Origin: Himantopus leucocephalus
Taxonomy: Eukaryota; Chordata; Aves; Charadriiformes; Recurvirostridae
DNA: 64,000 bases
NCBI GenBank assembly: GCA_003993805.1
Contig: RSEF01000003.1
Location: 42,011,754-42,075,753, forward strand
Direction of reading: 5' to 3'
In this document: positions 37,076 through 48,600 of the stretch, piece after piece
Position numbering within the stretch: position 1 is the stretch's first letter
Layout: every line of letters starts with the position of its first letter
Notes under the pieces: generated by a model
Database searches by the model: none
Seen by the model: only the letters and a program-made list of their open reading frames with translations
Told to the model about the DNA's origin: nothing
Translations under genes and position numbers: made by a program

Positions 37076-37298
37076 ACATTCCTTTTTGTGTATTCCTCCT
37101 ACCCCACTAAGATATTCCACAGAGCAAGAAGGCTCTGAAAACACGCTTCTCTCATGGACATGGCCCTCTCGCTCCAACTCAAACTGTGAAAACTGCCACT
37201 CTGCATCCGTCCCTTTCATGCAAAAACACGTGAGAAAAGTTCACCAGCCCTCAGTCTTGTCTCTTGTGAGCAGACTCAGCAGGCTAAGTCAGTAATAT

Positions 37299-37830
37299 TG
37301 AGTCAGGGGTATATGATAAAGATAATAACACATTTTGTACTAGTAGTGATACAGTATAGATGAAGCAAGGAGTCTTGTGACATTGCCAAGGACAGTTCCT
37401 GATAACGAATAAGAACATGTCTTGAAAAGCGGTTGAAACCAACCCTGCGGTCTGGACAATGACCAAAGAAGACCTGAGTCTGCACAGGGACGAAAGGTTA
37501 CTTGCGGTGATGAAGAGGAATCATCAGCCTTCATCCTCACGACCCTCAACAACCACCACCAGGAGGCACCGCGCAAGCGCAGTGGGGAGGAGTTTATGAA
37601 AATGGGGTTTTTTAGCTAATTTTAATACGAAGCAGAGACAGGTCATGTATATGTATAGGCGTATTGGGAAATCTCATGATTATGTGATCAAATACTGTAT
37701 ATATTTGAGAAAACCGCTGGACTGGGCGCGCACGATTGTGGTGGGGCGACCGCCCGTGCTGCCCAGCGCTGAATAAAAGCATACCTACTTTACAACCTTC
37801 TCGGTTGTGGAGTTTGTTTTCCGCACGTCA
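37299..37830 (+). mobile_element. Solo LTR of an endogenous retrovirus
   Basis: The 532-bp block begins TG and ends CA and is flanked by ATAT on both sides (37295-37298 and 37831-37834; AATAT if the terminal A is shared), consistent with a retroviral target-site duplication. It has a TATA-like TGTATATATTT near 37697, a GC- and CpG-rich segment (about 37720-37770), AATAAA at 37772-37777, and a U5-like end TTTTCCGCACGTCA. Just after the AATAAA lies a perfect 6-bp stem hairpin, ACAACC/GGTTGT (37792-37808). No internal gag/pol/env sequence flanks it, so it is a solo LTR. The family cannot be named with certainty; it looks like an avian ERV LTR. It is antisense to RYR2. Confidence 0.85.
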
Positions 37831-38279
37831 ATATGACCATCTGCTTGAGTTTGCACATTCAATCCTAGATCACTTTCTCTTCCCTTAATCCTTTTTCAGA
37901 AGTATTTCTTAAATCATTCCACTTCAGCACTCTGCCAGACTGGTACTTCGCAGCTGCGCAATCGATCGTGCAACCTTTCCTCTCTAATTCCCAAAGACTC
38001 ACCTGCCACTGTAGGGGTTTTTTTTAGGTTTGGAGCGAGGTTAAAGATTCGTTCTAATCTTCATCTGTTTTAGCAATGTAATGCTCTGTCAATATATTTC
38101 TCCCTGCTTTCATTCTGCTCTAACTTACGAGATTCACCCTTTCACTTAACACATTTCCCACATGAGGCTTTCTTGTCACCATGAGGTCTACCATCTTTCT
38201 GAATTCTTCCTTCTTAGACTAATTCCATTTTGAAAACTCCCCTCAGACTGCTGTTCACAACTTTTCTCCTGAGCATCTT

Positions 38280-38400
38280 TGATTTATGATTTATTCTTTC
38301 CTGCAGGCCATTAATGAAATTATTAAGATGAGATGTGGTATCTTCCCATGAAGAACTCCAAACGGGCTATTACCAGCATTCAATTTCTAGCCAGCTTAAA
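38280..38400 (-). mobile_element. Possible ancient CR1 relic
   Basis: CAGGCCATTAATGAAATTAT, then AGATGAGATGTGGTATCTTC, then CCATGAAGAACTCCA follows the order of the reversed CR1 ORF segment that usually reads TCATTAATGAAxATATTAAA with CTGAGGAACTCCA. The match is short and degenerate, and chance similarity is possible. Confidence 0.35.
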
Positions 38401-38774
38401 ATGCCACAAAAGGGCCATCATACAGCTGGAGATGTATCATATTATGAAACCCCAAGTAATCACAACATTGAAAACCCAGTTCCTAGACACCTTCACTACA
38501 TAAGCAAGCATACAAAAGATTTTCAGCCTCCCATTAGAGAGACTGGTTGTCCCTTCAAAAAAGGGACCAATATCAAATCTACCCCACTGCCTCCAAACAG
38601 TGCTGCTGTTCTACATTTATATAACCTGCCCCAACATACATATTTCTCAAAACATCAATGTACAAAATAAAGACTGCAGCAGTCTTAAAACACCAAACTG
38701 CAAACTTTGTATCTAAACAATCGCAATACCTAGATATCAGGAAATAATTGCATTCTATAGGGAGAGTGTAGTTG

Positions 38775-38900
38775 AGGGGAAGAACGCTAAATTGAGAGAA
38801 GTGGCAGATGAATTTTGTTCCCAGATCTCCCACCAAACTTTTACAATTTATTAGTCAAGTCATTCCCCTGTGCTTAAGCACTTTTCCACACCTTTTTGGC
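38775..38900 (+). repeat. MIR-like ancient SINE relic
   Basis: TTGTTCCCAGATCTCCCACC, ATTAGTCAAGTCATTCCCCT and GTGCTTAAGCACTTTTCCAC follow the forward MIR core order (GGCTCTGCCACT, GGGCAAGTCACTTAACCTCT, GTGCCTCAGTTTCC). Confidence 0.5.
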
Positions 38901-40589
38901 TGTATTTGTTTAGACTCCAAATTCTCCCAGGCAAGAATATTCCAAATTCAGTTTCAATATAAATCACACTATTAAAAAGTGCAAGATTACATATGTGTTG
39001 TAACAGGAAAGAAACAAAAACTTACACATAGCATGAAATGCTTTGTTTGTTGGGGGTGGGGTTTTTTCCATCAAGAGTGAGTTTAAGCAGCAGCTACAGA
39101 CCATGGCAGGAGAACTATCCAGTGGTCCAGCCACACAGACTCCCAAGACGACACTGAAAACTTGCACATCCCAGGTTTTACTGAACAAAAAGCCTCCATA
39201 AGCACAGTCCTAGAAAAAAATATCCAATAAAGTAAACCAGCCTGAAGTCTACTTGGTGGCTTTACCTACAGCACCCTGGAAATGGGCAGCAATGAATAGG
39301 CCAGGTACTTGTTTCAATAGGCTGCCTGTGGCCCACAGCTGAGATATCTTTCCTCTGCTTAGCAGAAATGCCATCAGGTTCAAACAGTAATCATATTTTG
39401 CAAAATCATAATATTGGAAACTTACTGCTTTTCTTTACAACAAGTAAAGAAGATTAAAAGAAGCAGCAAGACAAATAGGGACTGAGACATTCAGACAGCA
39501 ATGATTAGTGATTTTGACTACTCCCAGTGATCCAGGTCAGAGCTACATACAGCAGAACACTAGGTACAGACCACCACTCTCCCCTGAATATGAAATACTT
39601 TTTATGGCTCGATTTTTAAATTTCTTATCTATCCATCTTTAAAAAAATCCATAGCATTTGCCTCTAAATTTCCAGACATCTCTTGGGAAATTAATCCTCT
39701 CAGCGATATTCGCTGTTAGTCCCCCACTTTTCTAATTCCACCACTCCCATGATGATCTATCTGTCCTGTCTCACACAACACTTCACACTCTTTTCATTCT
39801 TCCCCTTACAGTCTTCCTTCCATAGATCATATCTCCTGCTTTCAGCCCTCCATTCCCCATCCTACAATCCTTTGTTCACATCCCACCTTCCAGCCCTGAT
39901 GCTGTTAAACTGTACCTAGACATGTCCGGTACCTCTCTGCCCCCTTCTCACACCCACTCCTGCTCTCAGGTCTCCTCCCTGGCCACCAGAATAACCCTTG
40001 AAAAGGCCTCAGCATAAGCCTTCCTAGCAAGATGTATTATTTACCTTCCTCCTTCCCCTCTGTTTAGTGGGCACAAGTACTTCCTTGAGGGATGCTGCCA
40101 GCTCCACATTCATGAGAGCTTCCAGACTCTCTGCTAGAGAGTGCTACAGGAGCAGTGGTGTCCCCAGAGCAGCGAAGGGGATGCAGGCCATGGCAAGCAT
40201 CCTAGGAGAGCCACAGACCACCCGAGGGCAGGAATTCCTCATTTTTACTTGCTGATCTACTTCTGCACCCACCTAATGCCAACCAGGATTGAGCTCAGTA
40301 CCTCATGACGGGTAAAGCGAACAGTAGTTCAGGGAACAGCATTGTGGCTGAACAGCTGCAATGGAACAGTTGGGACTAACAAGTCTTTACAAAGAAAAAA
40401 TTTAGACATACTTCCTCAGTTTAAAAAGCCTCTTTGATCTCTCCTCTACCTCAGTTCTAACAATGCAAATACTCAGCCACACTGAGCAGCAGGAAGAAAG
40501 GAAGGGAGGTTTGGTAGCCCTTTCCACATACTCAGGGAAACAGACATCTGATGATTTTTGCAAGGGTATCTTAAAAAAAAACCCACAAA

Positions 40590-40599
40590 NNNNNNNNNN

Positions 40600-40631
<32 letters not shown>
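40590..40631. other. Assembly gap (10 Ns) followed by a 32-A homopolymer
   Basis: Ten Ns (40590-40599) are followed by 32 consecutive As (40600-40631) and A-rich sequence. The left flank is also A-rich. The gap size is probably nominal, with a longer poly-A tract or lost sequence behind it. Confidence 0.88.
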
Positions 40632-40633
<2 letters not shown>

Positions 40634-41689
40634 AAAAAAAACCACAGAGACAAAACCCAGAGCATTCAAGAAAGAAAAAGAAAGCAAAGAAAAAGAAAGA
40701 TCAAGTCCTTTCCTGTTAAGCTGCAGTACCAGAATTTAGTGTACCAACACCACAAGAAAGTCAAAATACCAAACAGAAGATGAGAAGAGGCATGATCTTG
40801 ATGACATTTAAGAATAAACCATTATACCTAGCACGTTACAGTTTATATACGTGTTGTGTGACAAAAATAAAATAATTTCTATTTTTGGGGAAGGTGTTCT
40901 ACCCATACTACCAGCTGCCAGTCAAGGCAGAGCAGTGGGACAGCCAAGGATGTCAAGCCTCAGCTAATCCCAGGGAGGTCAAGAGGGTCATTTTTTTGTT
41001 GCCATTTTCACTCCTAGTAATGGTACTCAGCTTTAAAGAAAAGTATTATGAGGAAAACATTCCTCAAGCAAGGAACCACAGATTGCATTGACAATTCTTG
41101 TTAACTTTACCCAAATTTAGAATCATAGTAGTTAATGCCATATTAATTCTACAACTTTAATCAAGTCATGGTATGACAAACCACATTATTAGGGTCCCTT
41201 TTTTAGTGAATTTTGCTTCATGAGAAAGATGTTCTAGACAATAGTAATTGTGCATTTTATTTAACTTGCTAGCTCTACTTTTACCTCACCTTTATGATAA
41301 AAGAAAACCGAAATATATTATTTTGTTTTTAAAATTAGGTTTCAAACCACTGTTACGTAATCCATAGAATTGCCTTGATATGTCCTAGGAAAAGTATAAT
41401 GCCATTAACTAACAAATCTTCATTTCTTTTGACACATCACAAGACATATCATGGTCACAGGACTGACTTGGCACCAACTGCCCTCCAGAAGCTCTCCCTA
41501 GACTAACGATGTGTTATTTACTTTGTAGAATTTAAGAAAGAACATGTATGGAGGGTGTAACGTGACAGAAGTCTTTCAAAAAAGTAGTAGATGCACCTAG
41601 GCAAGGTGCTACAACAATCCCAAAATATTTTGCCAGGAGCCAAGCCTTCTAGCTGGCCCCTGTGCCTGCTGTTTCTGAAACTATTAGGG

Positions 41690-41737
41690 TACTTCTCAAT
41701 TACTTCTATTAACTACTTCTCAGTTACTTCTATTGGG
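41690..41737. repeat. 24-bp tandem duplication, two copies
   Basis: TACTTCTCAATTACTTCTAT plus TAAC (41690-41713) is followed directly by TACTTCTCAGTTACTTCTAT plus TGGG (41714-41737). The copies differ at three positions. Confidence 0.85.
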
Positions 41738-42098
41738 CAACTCCTCAAACTGTTGAATTGTGGATGGGGCAGGGGGGTGTCTGTGGCATCCTGAAATACA
41801 GACTCATCTCAAAACAAGCATCGAGACACTGAATACCAAAACACCTGAAGAGTTCTTATCCTGACTGTGTTAGAACATATGAAACACTGATGTTTTTATT
41901 TTACACCAAAGCTGCCACACAGGGTCCGCTACAGAATTTAGATCCAGATCATCAAGCAGCCACATATCCATGAGTTTTAGTGAGTATGAGATATTCCTCT
42001 GTACTTCACCAAGTGCTGCAGCTTGCTACTACTCATTCAGTACTTGACAATATCAAAGAATGCCTCCTCCAGAGAAAAACATACTACAAATTTTGTAG

Positions 42099-42643
42099 TG
42101 TTATGGTTTGAGAAATCCACAACAATTTATTGCCATTTAGATAATTATTCTATCACCCGATGACCCCTCCCCACCCAGGAAGGGGAATTGGGGAAAAAAA
42201 CAAGGAAACCTGGGGGTTGAAATACAAACAGATTTAACAGAATAAGATTAGATAATTAATAACACTAAAGAACCAATATTGATCCCAATACCAATATGAA
42301 ATATACAAGGATTATACTCAGCCCATTCTATCAGTAGGAAGCTGTGCACTCCCAGCAGTGGACAGCAAATGTCAGACACTGTGAGCGCTACGGCTTTGGG
42401 AGGAAGGGAAGGCCTCAGCACTCTGGCACCAGGGCAAGAAGTTCTCAAGATCGCAGCCATAAAGGGAGAAAGAACTTTGAAGCAAACTTTCTAATTTATA
42501 CTGAATGTGACGTTCATGGTATGAAATAATCCTGTTGGCCAGCTTGGGTCAAGTGCCCGGGTCTCACTCCTCATCATCCCTGCACCTGGGGAACTTGTAA
42601 AACACTGAGGCCTTGAAACCCACACGCCATAGCTGGCTATACA
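42099..42643 (-). mobile_element. Solo LTR of an endogenous retrovirus (RYR2 sense orientation)
   Basis: On the minus strand the block would start TGTATAGCCAGCTATG, carry TATAAA (reversed at 42495-42500) and, near its end, AATAAA (reversed at 42126-42131), and finish in ACCATAACA. The CAATAAATTGTTG then TCAAACCATAACA ending is a pattern I recognise from avian ERV LTRs. The left edge (TGTTATGG on +) is firm. The right edge at 42643 is inferred, because flanks GTAG (42095-42098) and GTAA (42644-42647) match at only 3 of 4 bases. No internal retroviral genes are seen. Confidence 0.75.
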
Positions 42644-45600
42644 GTAAATATTTTCACCAATTCAGACAATAGAGTCTTCTAAAAGTGAAGTTTTCCCAAG
42701 CATTAGAAGAGAGATTAGTCCCATGTCTCTCAAATCGGGACACGTAGCAATTGTCTTGTCATTCCATTTGCATTCTTTTTTCATAGACTGAAAAATAATA
42801 TTAGTATAAAAAGACTGAAATATTCAGCGCAATAGCAGTATATGTTGGATTGACAAATTCTGTGTAAGAAATCAAAGCACATTGCAGTAGAAGACTTGGT
42901 TATTAAAGACTGCAGGTATTAACAGAACAGTAAGTAGATCCCGAGGCATTCTGTGCTAAGCCTGTCTTTTGAAATAATAAAAATGCATGGGTTCCTAAAA
43001 GAAATTCTCTTTACCCCAGCTCGCATGGCACCTTTAATTTTTAATCATTTCTCTCGAGTCCTTCATAGTCTTACCATGGAGCCCAACAGTTCATGGAAAA
43101 GCTGTGATATTCTACTAGCACACTCTATATTGCAGTAACTGCTAACCAAGAAAAATTAAGGATTCTTCAGATACGCAGGAAAATGGCTTTCTATCACCAG
43201 GTTCTCGTGCCAGCAAGTAATTCTTCAGTTTTCAGTCAGGTGCAACGACAGAAGGCTGCAGTGAACTGAGAGTCCCAAAAACATGTTATCAAGCAGGTGC
43301 ACAAAATATCTTTCAAGCTTATGTACATGTCTCAACATAACGTTCAGAGAGAGTCCAATTTTTGTTTCCTACCCTGAACAAACTCAGCAGCTATCATAAA
43401 TGAGCCAGTGAAATGGAAAATTATCACCAAGCATATTGAAACAGCAGGAGTATGTTTCAACTGCTTCTACTCTTTCACCAGCAAATGTTTCAACATGCAA
43501 AGTTATGCACAAACACAAACTTAAACATTATAAACCACAAATTTAATTCTTATACTCATTTTTTCTTCTTCCATATATATTTTACATGATATGGGATAAA
43601 AGGCATGCTTCACTACCCTCAACTAAGAAAAGGGGCAAAAAACAAACCAAAAAATCTTGCCATGTTTGTTTATGCAGTGAAATTAATGGTTCTGCATTAT
43701 ATTAAAAAGTATATTTTCTCAAACAAATGTTGAAAATAGGTTCACCACAGATGAAAATACAAAAATCGCAAATACTGATTTCATTATCATATGCTGAACT
43801 CCATTTTTCCCACTCTTATTTACAGTAAGAAATTCTGTTATTGTTTCCACTGTACTTTGAGACTACTGAAACAGTAAAAAGTGTGTTGTATGAGGTGCAT
43901 GTCATACTAGAAGGCCTTCCAGAAATCTGTCAGAATTGCTACTAAAGAAGAGAGCAAAAATTAACGTTTTTATTTCCAGTATGAGGTTATATGTATAGCC
44001 TGTTTTTCACAGGCTGTTATTGTATCAAGTGCCACCCTCGCTAAAAATTGCACTATTACATTAATTGTAAACCAGAGAAGTCTGAGAAAAAGAAAATAAC
44101 ATTTTAATCAGGAAAATGGATTCAGAATAATGGTTTCATCTGAGTCAAAGAAAATCAAGACTCGAAATTTTAATGTTGGGGTGTTTTTTTGCTGTTTTTC
44201 TGCATATGTTATGTGACTAAAGAGATGTATTTTAACAGTATCTTCTAAATGTAATACTTAACGTAAGATATGTCTAAATCACAGAATTTAATATATTAAC
44301 TTGCCTACTTGTTATAGGGAGTATCACTCTGCATTACCCTTTTTCCTTCCTTCATGCATGTCAACGGACAGTTCATCTCCTGTTAAAACCCAGGTGTAAT
44401 TCACCCTCCCATGAAAGCTTCCACATTGCTTCGAACACAGTACATGCACGTAACTTCATTTTGGGTCACGATTATATTGCTTGCCCTCTAAGTTCACTAG
44501 TGATTATTTAAGCAACTTTTAAGTACAGCAGCAAAGCTAGGCAGATAACCATCTGCATATCAAAGAGGATAAGAACCATGAGCTCTTAAAAGTTTCTTTT
44601 GGCTCTACTGAGTCCCTTCAGCTCACTGAGCCCTGCAAACCATTTAGACCAGGATGCACCACACCTAACTTAAGGCATCTAAAATTCACTCACCTAAGTC
44701 TATTTAGCTACCATCTGTCATTTAGCTATTTACATCTACTCAGCCTCAGCTCCCTTTACAGCCAATGGCGGGAGATCAGTTTTCCAGAAAGCGGGGCACC
44801 TACATGTGAAATCAGATTTTAAGACAGCCATGATGAACTGCCCTCTGCAGGTATCTCCTCCTCTCCTTGGACCCTGGAATAATCAGCTTAGGCTGGGGTG
44901 ACCAACACTTCGGTGTCCCAGTTTAGGTAACATGAATCCAAGCCTCAGTACGCTCACAGCAGCTTGTCTGATGGTAAAGAGGCAAAAGAGAAATATTCAT
45001 CCTCTACGGAACAGTTCCATTTTTTCAGTGAAGTGGCAGTATGAAAACCTGACTCACAGTAGCTCAAGGCATCAGATTTAAAGACATTTCGGCAAGCTTT
45101 GGATGACTACTGAAATTACAGCCATGTCCTAAATAACAGACAAGTAGTATGCTGTGGACTGGGGCTTCACATTCTTTCACTGCCCATTGCCTCAGCCAAA
45201 TTACATAAAAATGGAGGAAAGGAGAACACCTTGCACATTAATTTCAACTCAAATCATGTGCAAAGCTCAGTATTCAAAACAAACTGCCAACCAGTCATTC
45301 CAGCTCTACTTCACAACCCCCAAGTCCTCAGTCACAAGATCAGTTGCTCCCCAGTTTCTGTATTAATTTACAAATGTGTGCATGCAGCACCTTCAGTCCC
45401 CAAATGGCGAGGGGTAGCAGACAGTCATCATGATAACACGAACAAATCCTGAGGCAACCCAGGATTTATAGAGACCTCAGCTAGCATCAGTCGTGAGCGA
45501 GCAAGATCTCTCCGCTGCTCTGCCAGATGCTCCAAAACATTTAGATGAAGGAGGAAAAGCTAGTGAAAATTCTGGGAAGAAAGTGTAAATTGGTGAGGCT

Positions 45601-48600
45601 TTGGCAATCCAGCTTCCACACGGCTGGCTGTCCCAGGAAAAGGACTGGGATTGCTACAGTCAAACTTTAGATGTCTACGTCTAAGTTAGTGACATTAGTC
45701 TCTGTTTAATGGTTGGAAATAAAAAATAAAAAAAAAATTTAAAAAGGGTGTTTTCAGGTACTCTCTTGACTAAAATGGGAAACTAGATGAGTATCTCAGA
45801 TGTAGACTTCCAGATCAGGTGAATCATATCATAAACAACAGGCTAATATCAAGAAGAAAAAAACAACAAACTGAATAGCTGGCATAAATCCTGCTACAGT
45901 TCTCATTTTAGGTCTGCATTATCAGTTGTCCTTATGTCCAATTTTTGTGGGCAGGCATAAGGCAATAGAACTGAGATAACAGAACCAAAGTACAGGTCAG
46001 AAATCACTAAGTCTTACAGTAACTACCAGAGCAGAAAAGCCTATTTAATAAAAGAAGAAGCTGGTAAGCCCAAGGCGTGATAAAGCATACAGACCATTGA
46101 ACAAGATTTATGCATATGTATGTACACACACACAGACATACACATGTATCAGTATCAAACTATTATTACTGGTAGTTAAAAGTTAAAATTCAAGGTTTCT
46201 GGTTTTACTTGCCCTCCAGCCCCCAATAATTCATCTTAAGTAGCAACTAGACATAAGAATTTTGTCTTTTCTCCACACGCTGTCATACATTTTAAGAATA
46301 TTTATGGTTCGGTAGAGATTTTCATGACCCTTGTTGAGCAGGCCATTGATCTCAGTACTGCAGATGTAAAACAGAATGAAAAAGCAAGATATATAGATAA
46401 GGGCAGATAATTTTAACCACAAGTTTTGCTTACATAAACACGGCATATTCTCTACTTCAAAACTGATGTAATTTTAGGTTCATCCTAAAGCCCATATTGG
46501 CTACTAAACTGGAAAGATGGAGAGCAAAGCCTACAGAATGAAATGATACAGGCCTCTCTGTACCACTTGAAACTAAAGGATGCAAGAGTGAAACCAGTTT
46601 AAAGCAGAAGGTCCTAGCATAATATAGACTACCATAATGAACAACTACCGGCCTTAGTACTTCAGAAAGGAAAGGCTGCAATGGTTGCGTGAGAAACTAC
46701 CAGTTAATTGACAATATACTTTGCTGCTATTGGTAACACAAATCCATGAAGTATGGAAGGAAAGTTTGACAGTACCTGATAAGAATCACTTCTGTTTTTC
46801 TTCCAATATAAACATTTATCTGTTATAAAAATCTCTGCTAAAAGCAAACAAAACCAGTAAGATTTATGTCCACGGCACAACTACAGAAGTCAAAAGAAGT
46901 TTAGCCACTGCCATTAGGAGGAATGCCTGGTAGTAAAAACATTTCTAGAGAGTTCCGCACAGTAGACACTAAACACTTACTCTGTTAAGTATATAGTGGA
47001 GGACCAGATTACCTGCTAAGAATAAAATCTGTTAAACAATCCTGAGGGACTCTTTAGGTCATAACTGCCAAATTAAACAAAAAGGGATCTACAACACTCA
47101 AACATTTGCTGTGCTGTTGTCCCCTCTACTTCAACTTCCCTACCTTTGAAAGAGTAAATCCTTCTGTACCTGTCTCCCTGATATCATAGATTCCTGGTTG
47201 GTCACTTCACTATTTCCATAATAATAAACGGAATTAAAAATTTGTATAGCTTTTCACGTTGATTATTGCAATTGAGGATGCAAACCTGCAGTATTCGCAT
47301 TTGAATTGTGCTGAAATTAGTCAATTTTGACCTGAAATGCTCAGGCTCAGACTTTACTCAAAGACACACTTGTAAGGATGTGTTTAAGATTATTTTTTAA
47401 GACCTAAAAGCCTCAAATCTTCCACACACACTTAACTAGGAAATTGAAGCACGTATAGACAAAATTGTAAGAACACAGAGACAGAATCACAAACTGCAAA
47501 AATAAGAAGTGCACAGATGTTCCAGATCTCATTTTTGGCTTTCTCAAGAAATACTTATATTAATAATATATCATTGTAAGAGTGATTATATTTACTTTAT
47601 GATATGCTGGGATCTTTCTGGAAGGTGTTGCTTTTGGCAGAAACACATAGCACTATATCATATTGCTAATGGTAGGCAGAACCTAGCAGAAAAAAAAAAA
47701 CAAAACACCACAACCCAGACTTAAATCATCACTAAAATAGGTAACACCAAATTGAAAGTAATCAACATGTGTCTTAACAAGACACTTTTTACTCAAAAAA
47801 CAGGTATTACAATAATATGTTTATTTTAGCAGCCTAGAAAATCTCTTCTGGTGACTACATCTGTTTCATTTACCCAGGAGGCCCTACACATCTGTTTAGT
47901 TCCATTTAGCAGCTTGAAAAAAAGGGAGCAAAGTCAATGATAAAAGCAGAATCTGGAGACTTTCTGGGGTCTCTCTGTGACTCACAGCCTGTACACAGCC
48001 AAACTATATTAGTTTGCTTTTCAGTGGTAGACCTTGTTTTGCCAAATAAAATACAAGCATGTCTGAAGGAAATGGTGACAGACATTGGAGGTATCAAATC
48101 TGAACCAGATATTGGTTGGGGTTTTGTGCATGTAGAACTGTTTACTTGTGGCTAAAAGCTACTTCTGTCAAAACAACATAAAATCACACACAAACAATAC
48201 AGCTTTTTAAATTACTACAAAGGAGATGGAGTTTTGATTTGAGTTGGTTGGGTTTTGACACGTTCCAGTTACGTTTGAGTTGGTGGGGAAGATTTGTCCT
48301 TCAACTTTGAACTCCCTTTAATTTTTGCAATTAAAGAGGCTACCTAAACCTTCATTACAGGTATGTAGCTTCTCAAAACATTTTTCTTCTAATAATATTT
48401 ATGCAAATACAGAATGCTTTCAAGAATCCTGAAATGTATGCCTATGTGGCTTTACCGTTAGCAAAATATTTTCTTTTAAAGATTTTTAGGCTTTACAGTG
48501 CTCTCCTCCAAAACAAACGATTCAATGTTCTTGACCTTATCTCCAAAGACGTAAACCAACTTTCTTCAACCCCCTCTCTTGTGTTCCTCCCTTTTTATTC

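Noticed and set aside
44640..44780. Spaced TTTAGCTAxC/ACCTAAGTCT motifs resembling an old amniote dispersed repeat
   Set aside because: Too degenerate to tell from chance, and no family could be named.
47160..47215. ATATCATAGATTCCTGGTTGG as a reversed CR1 3' end
   Set aside because: Lacks the GGAAGGGACCT and CTAGTCCAAC blocks that must follow; similarity limited to about 12 bases.
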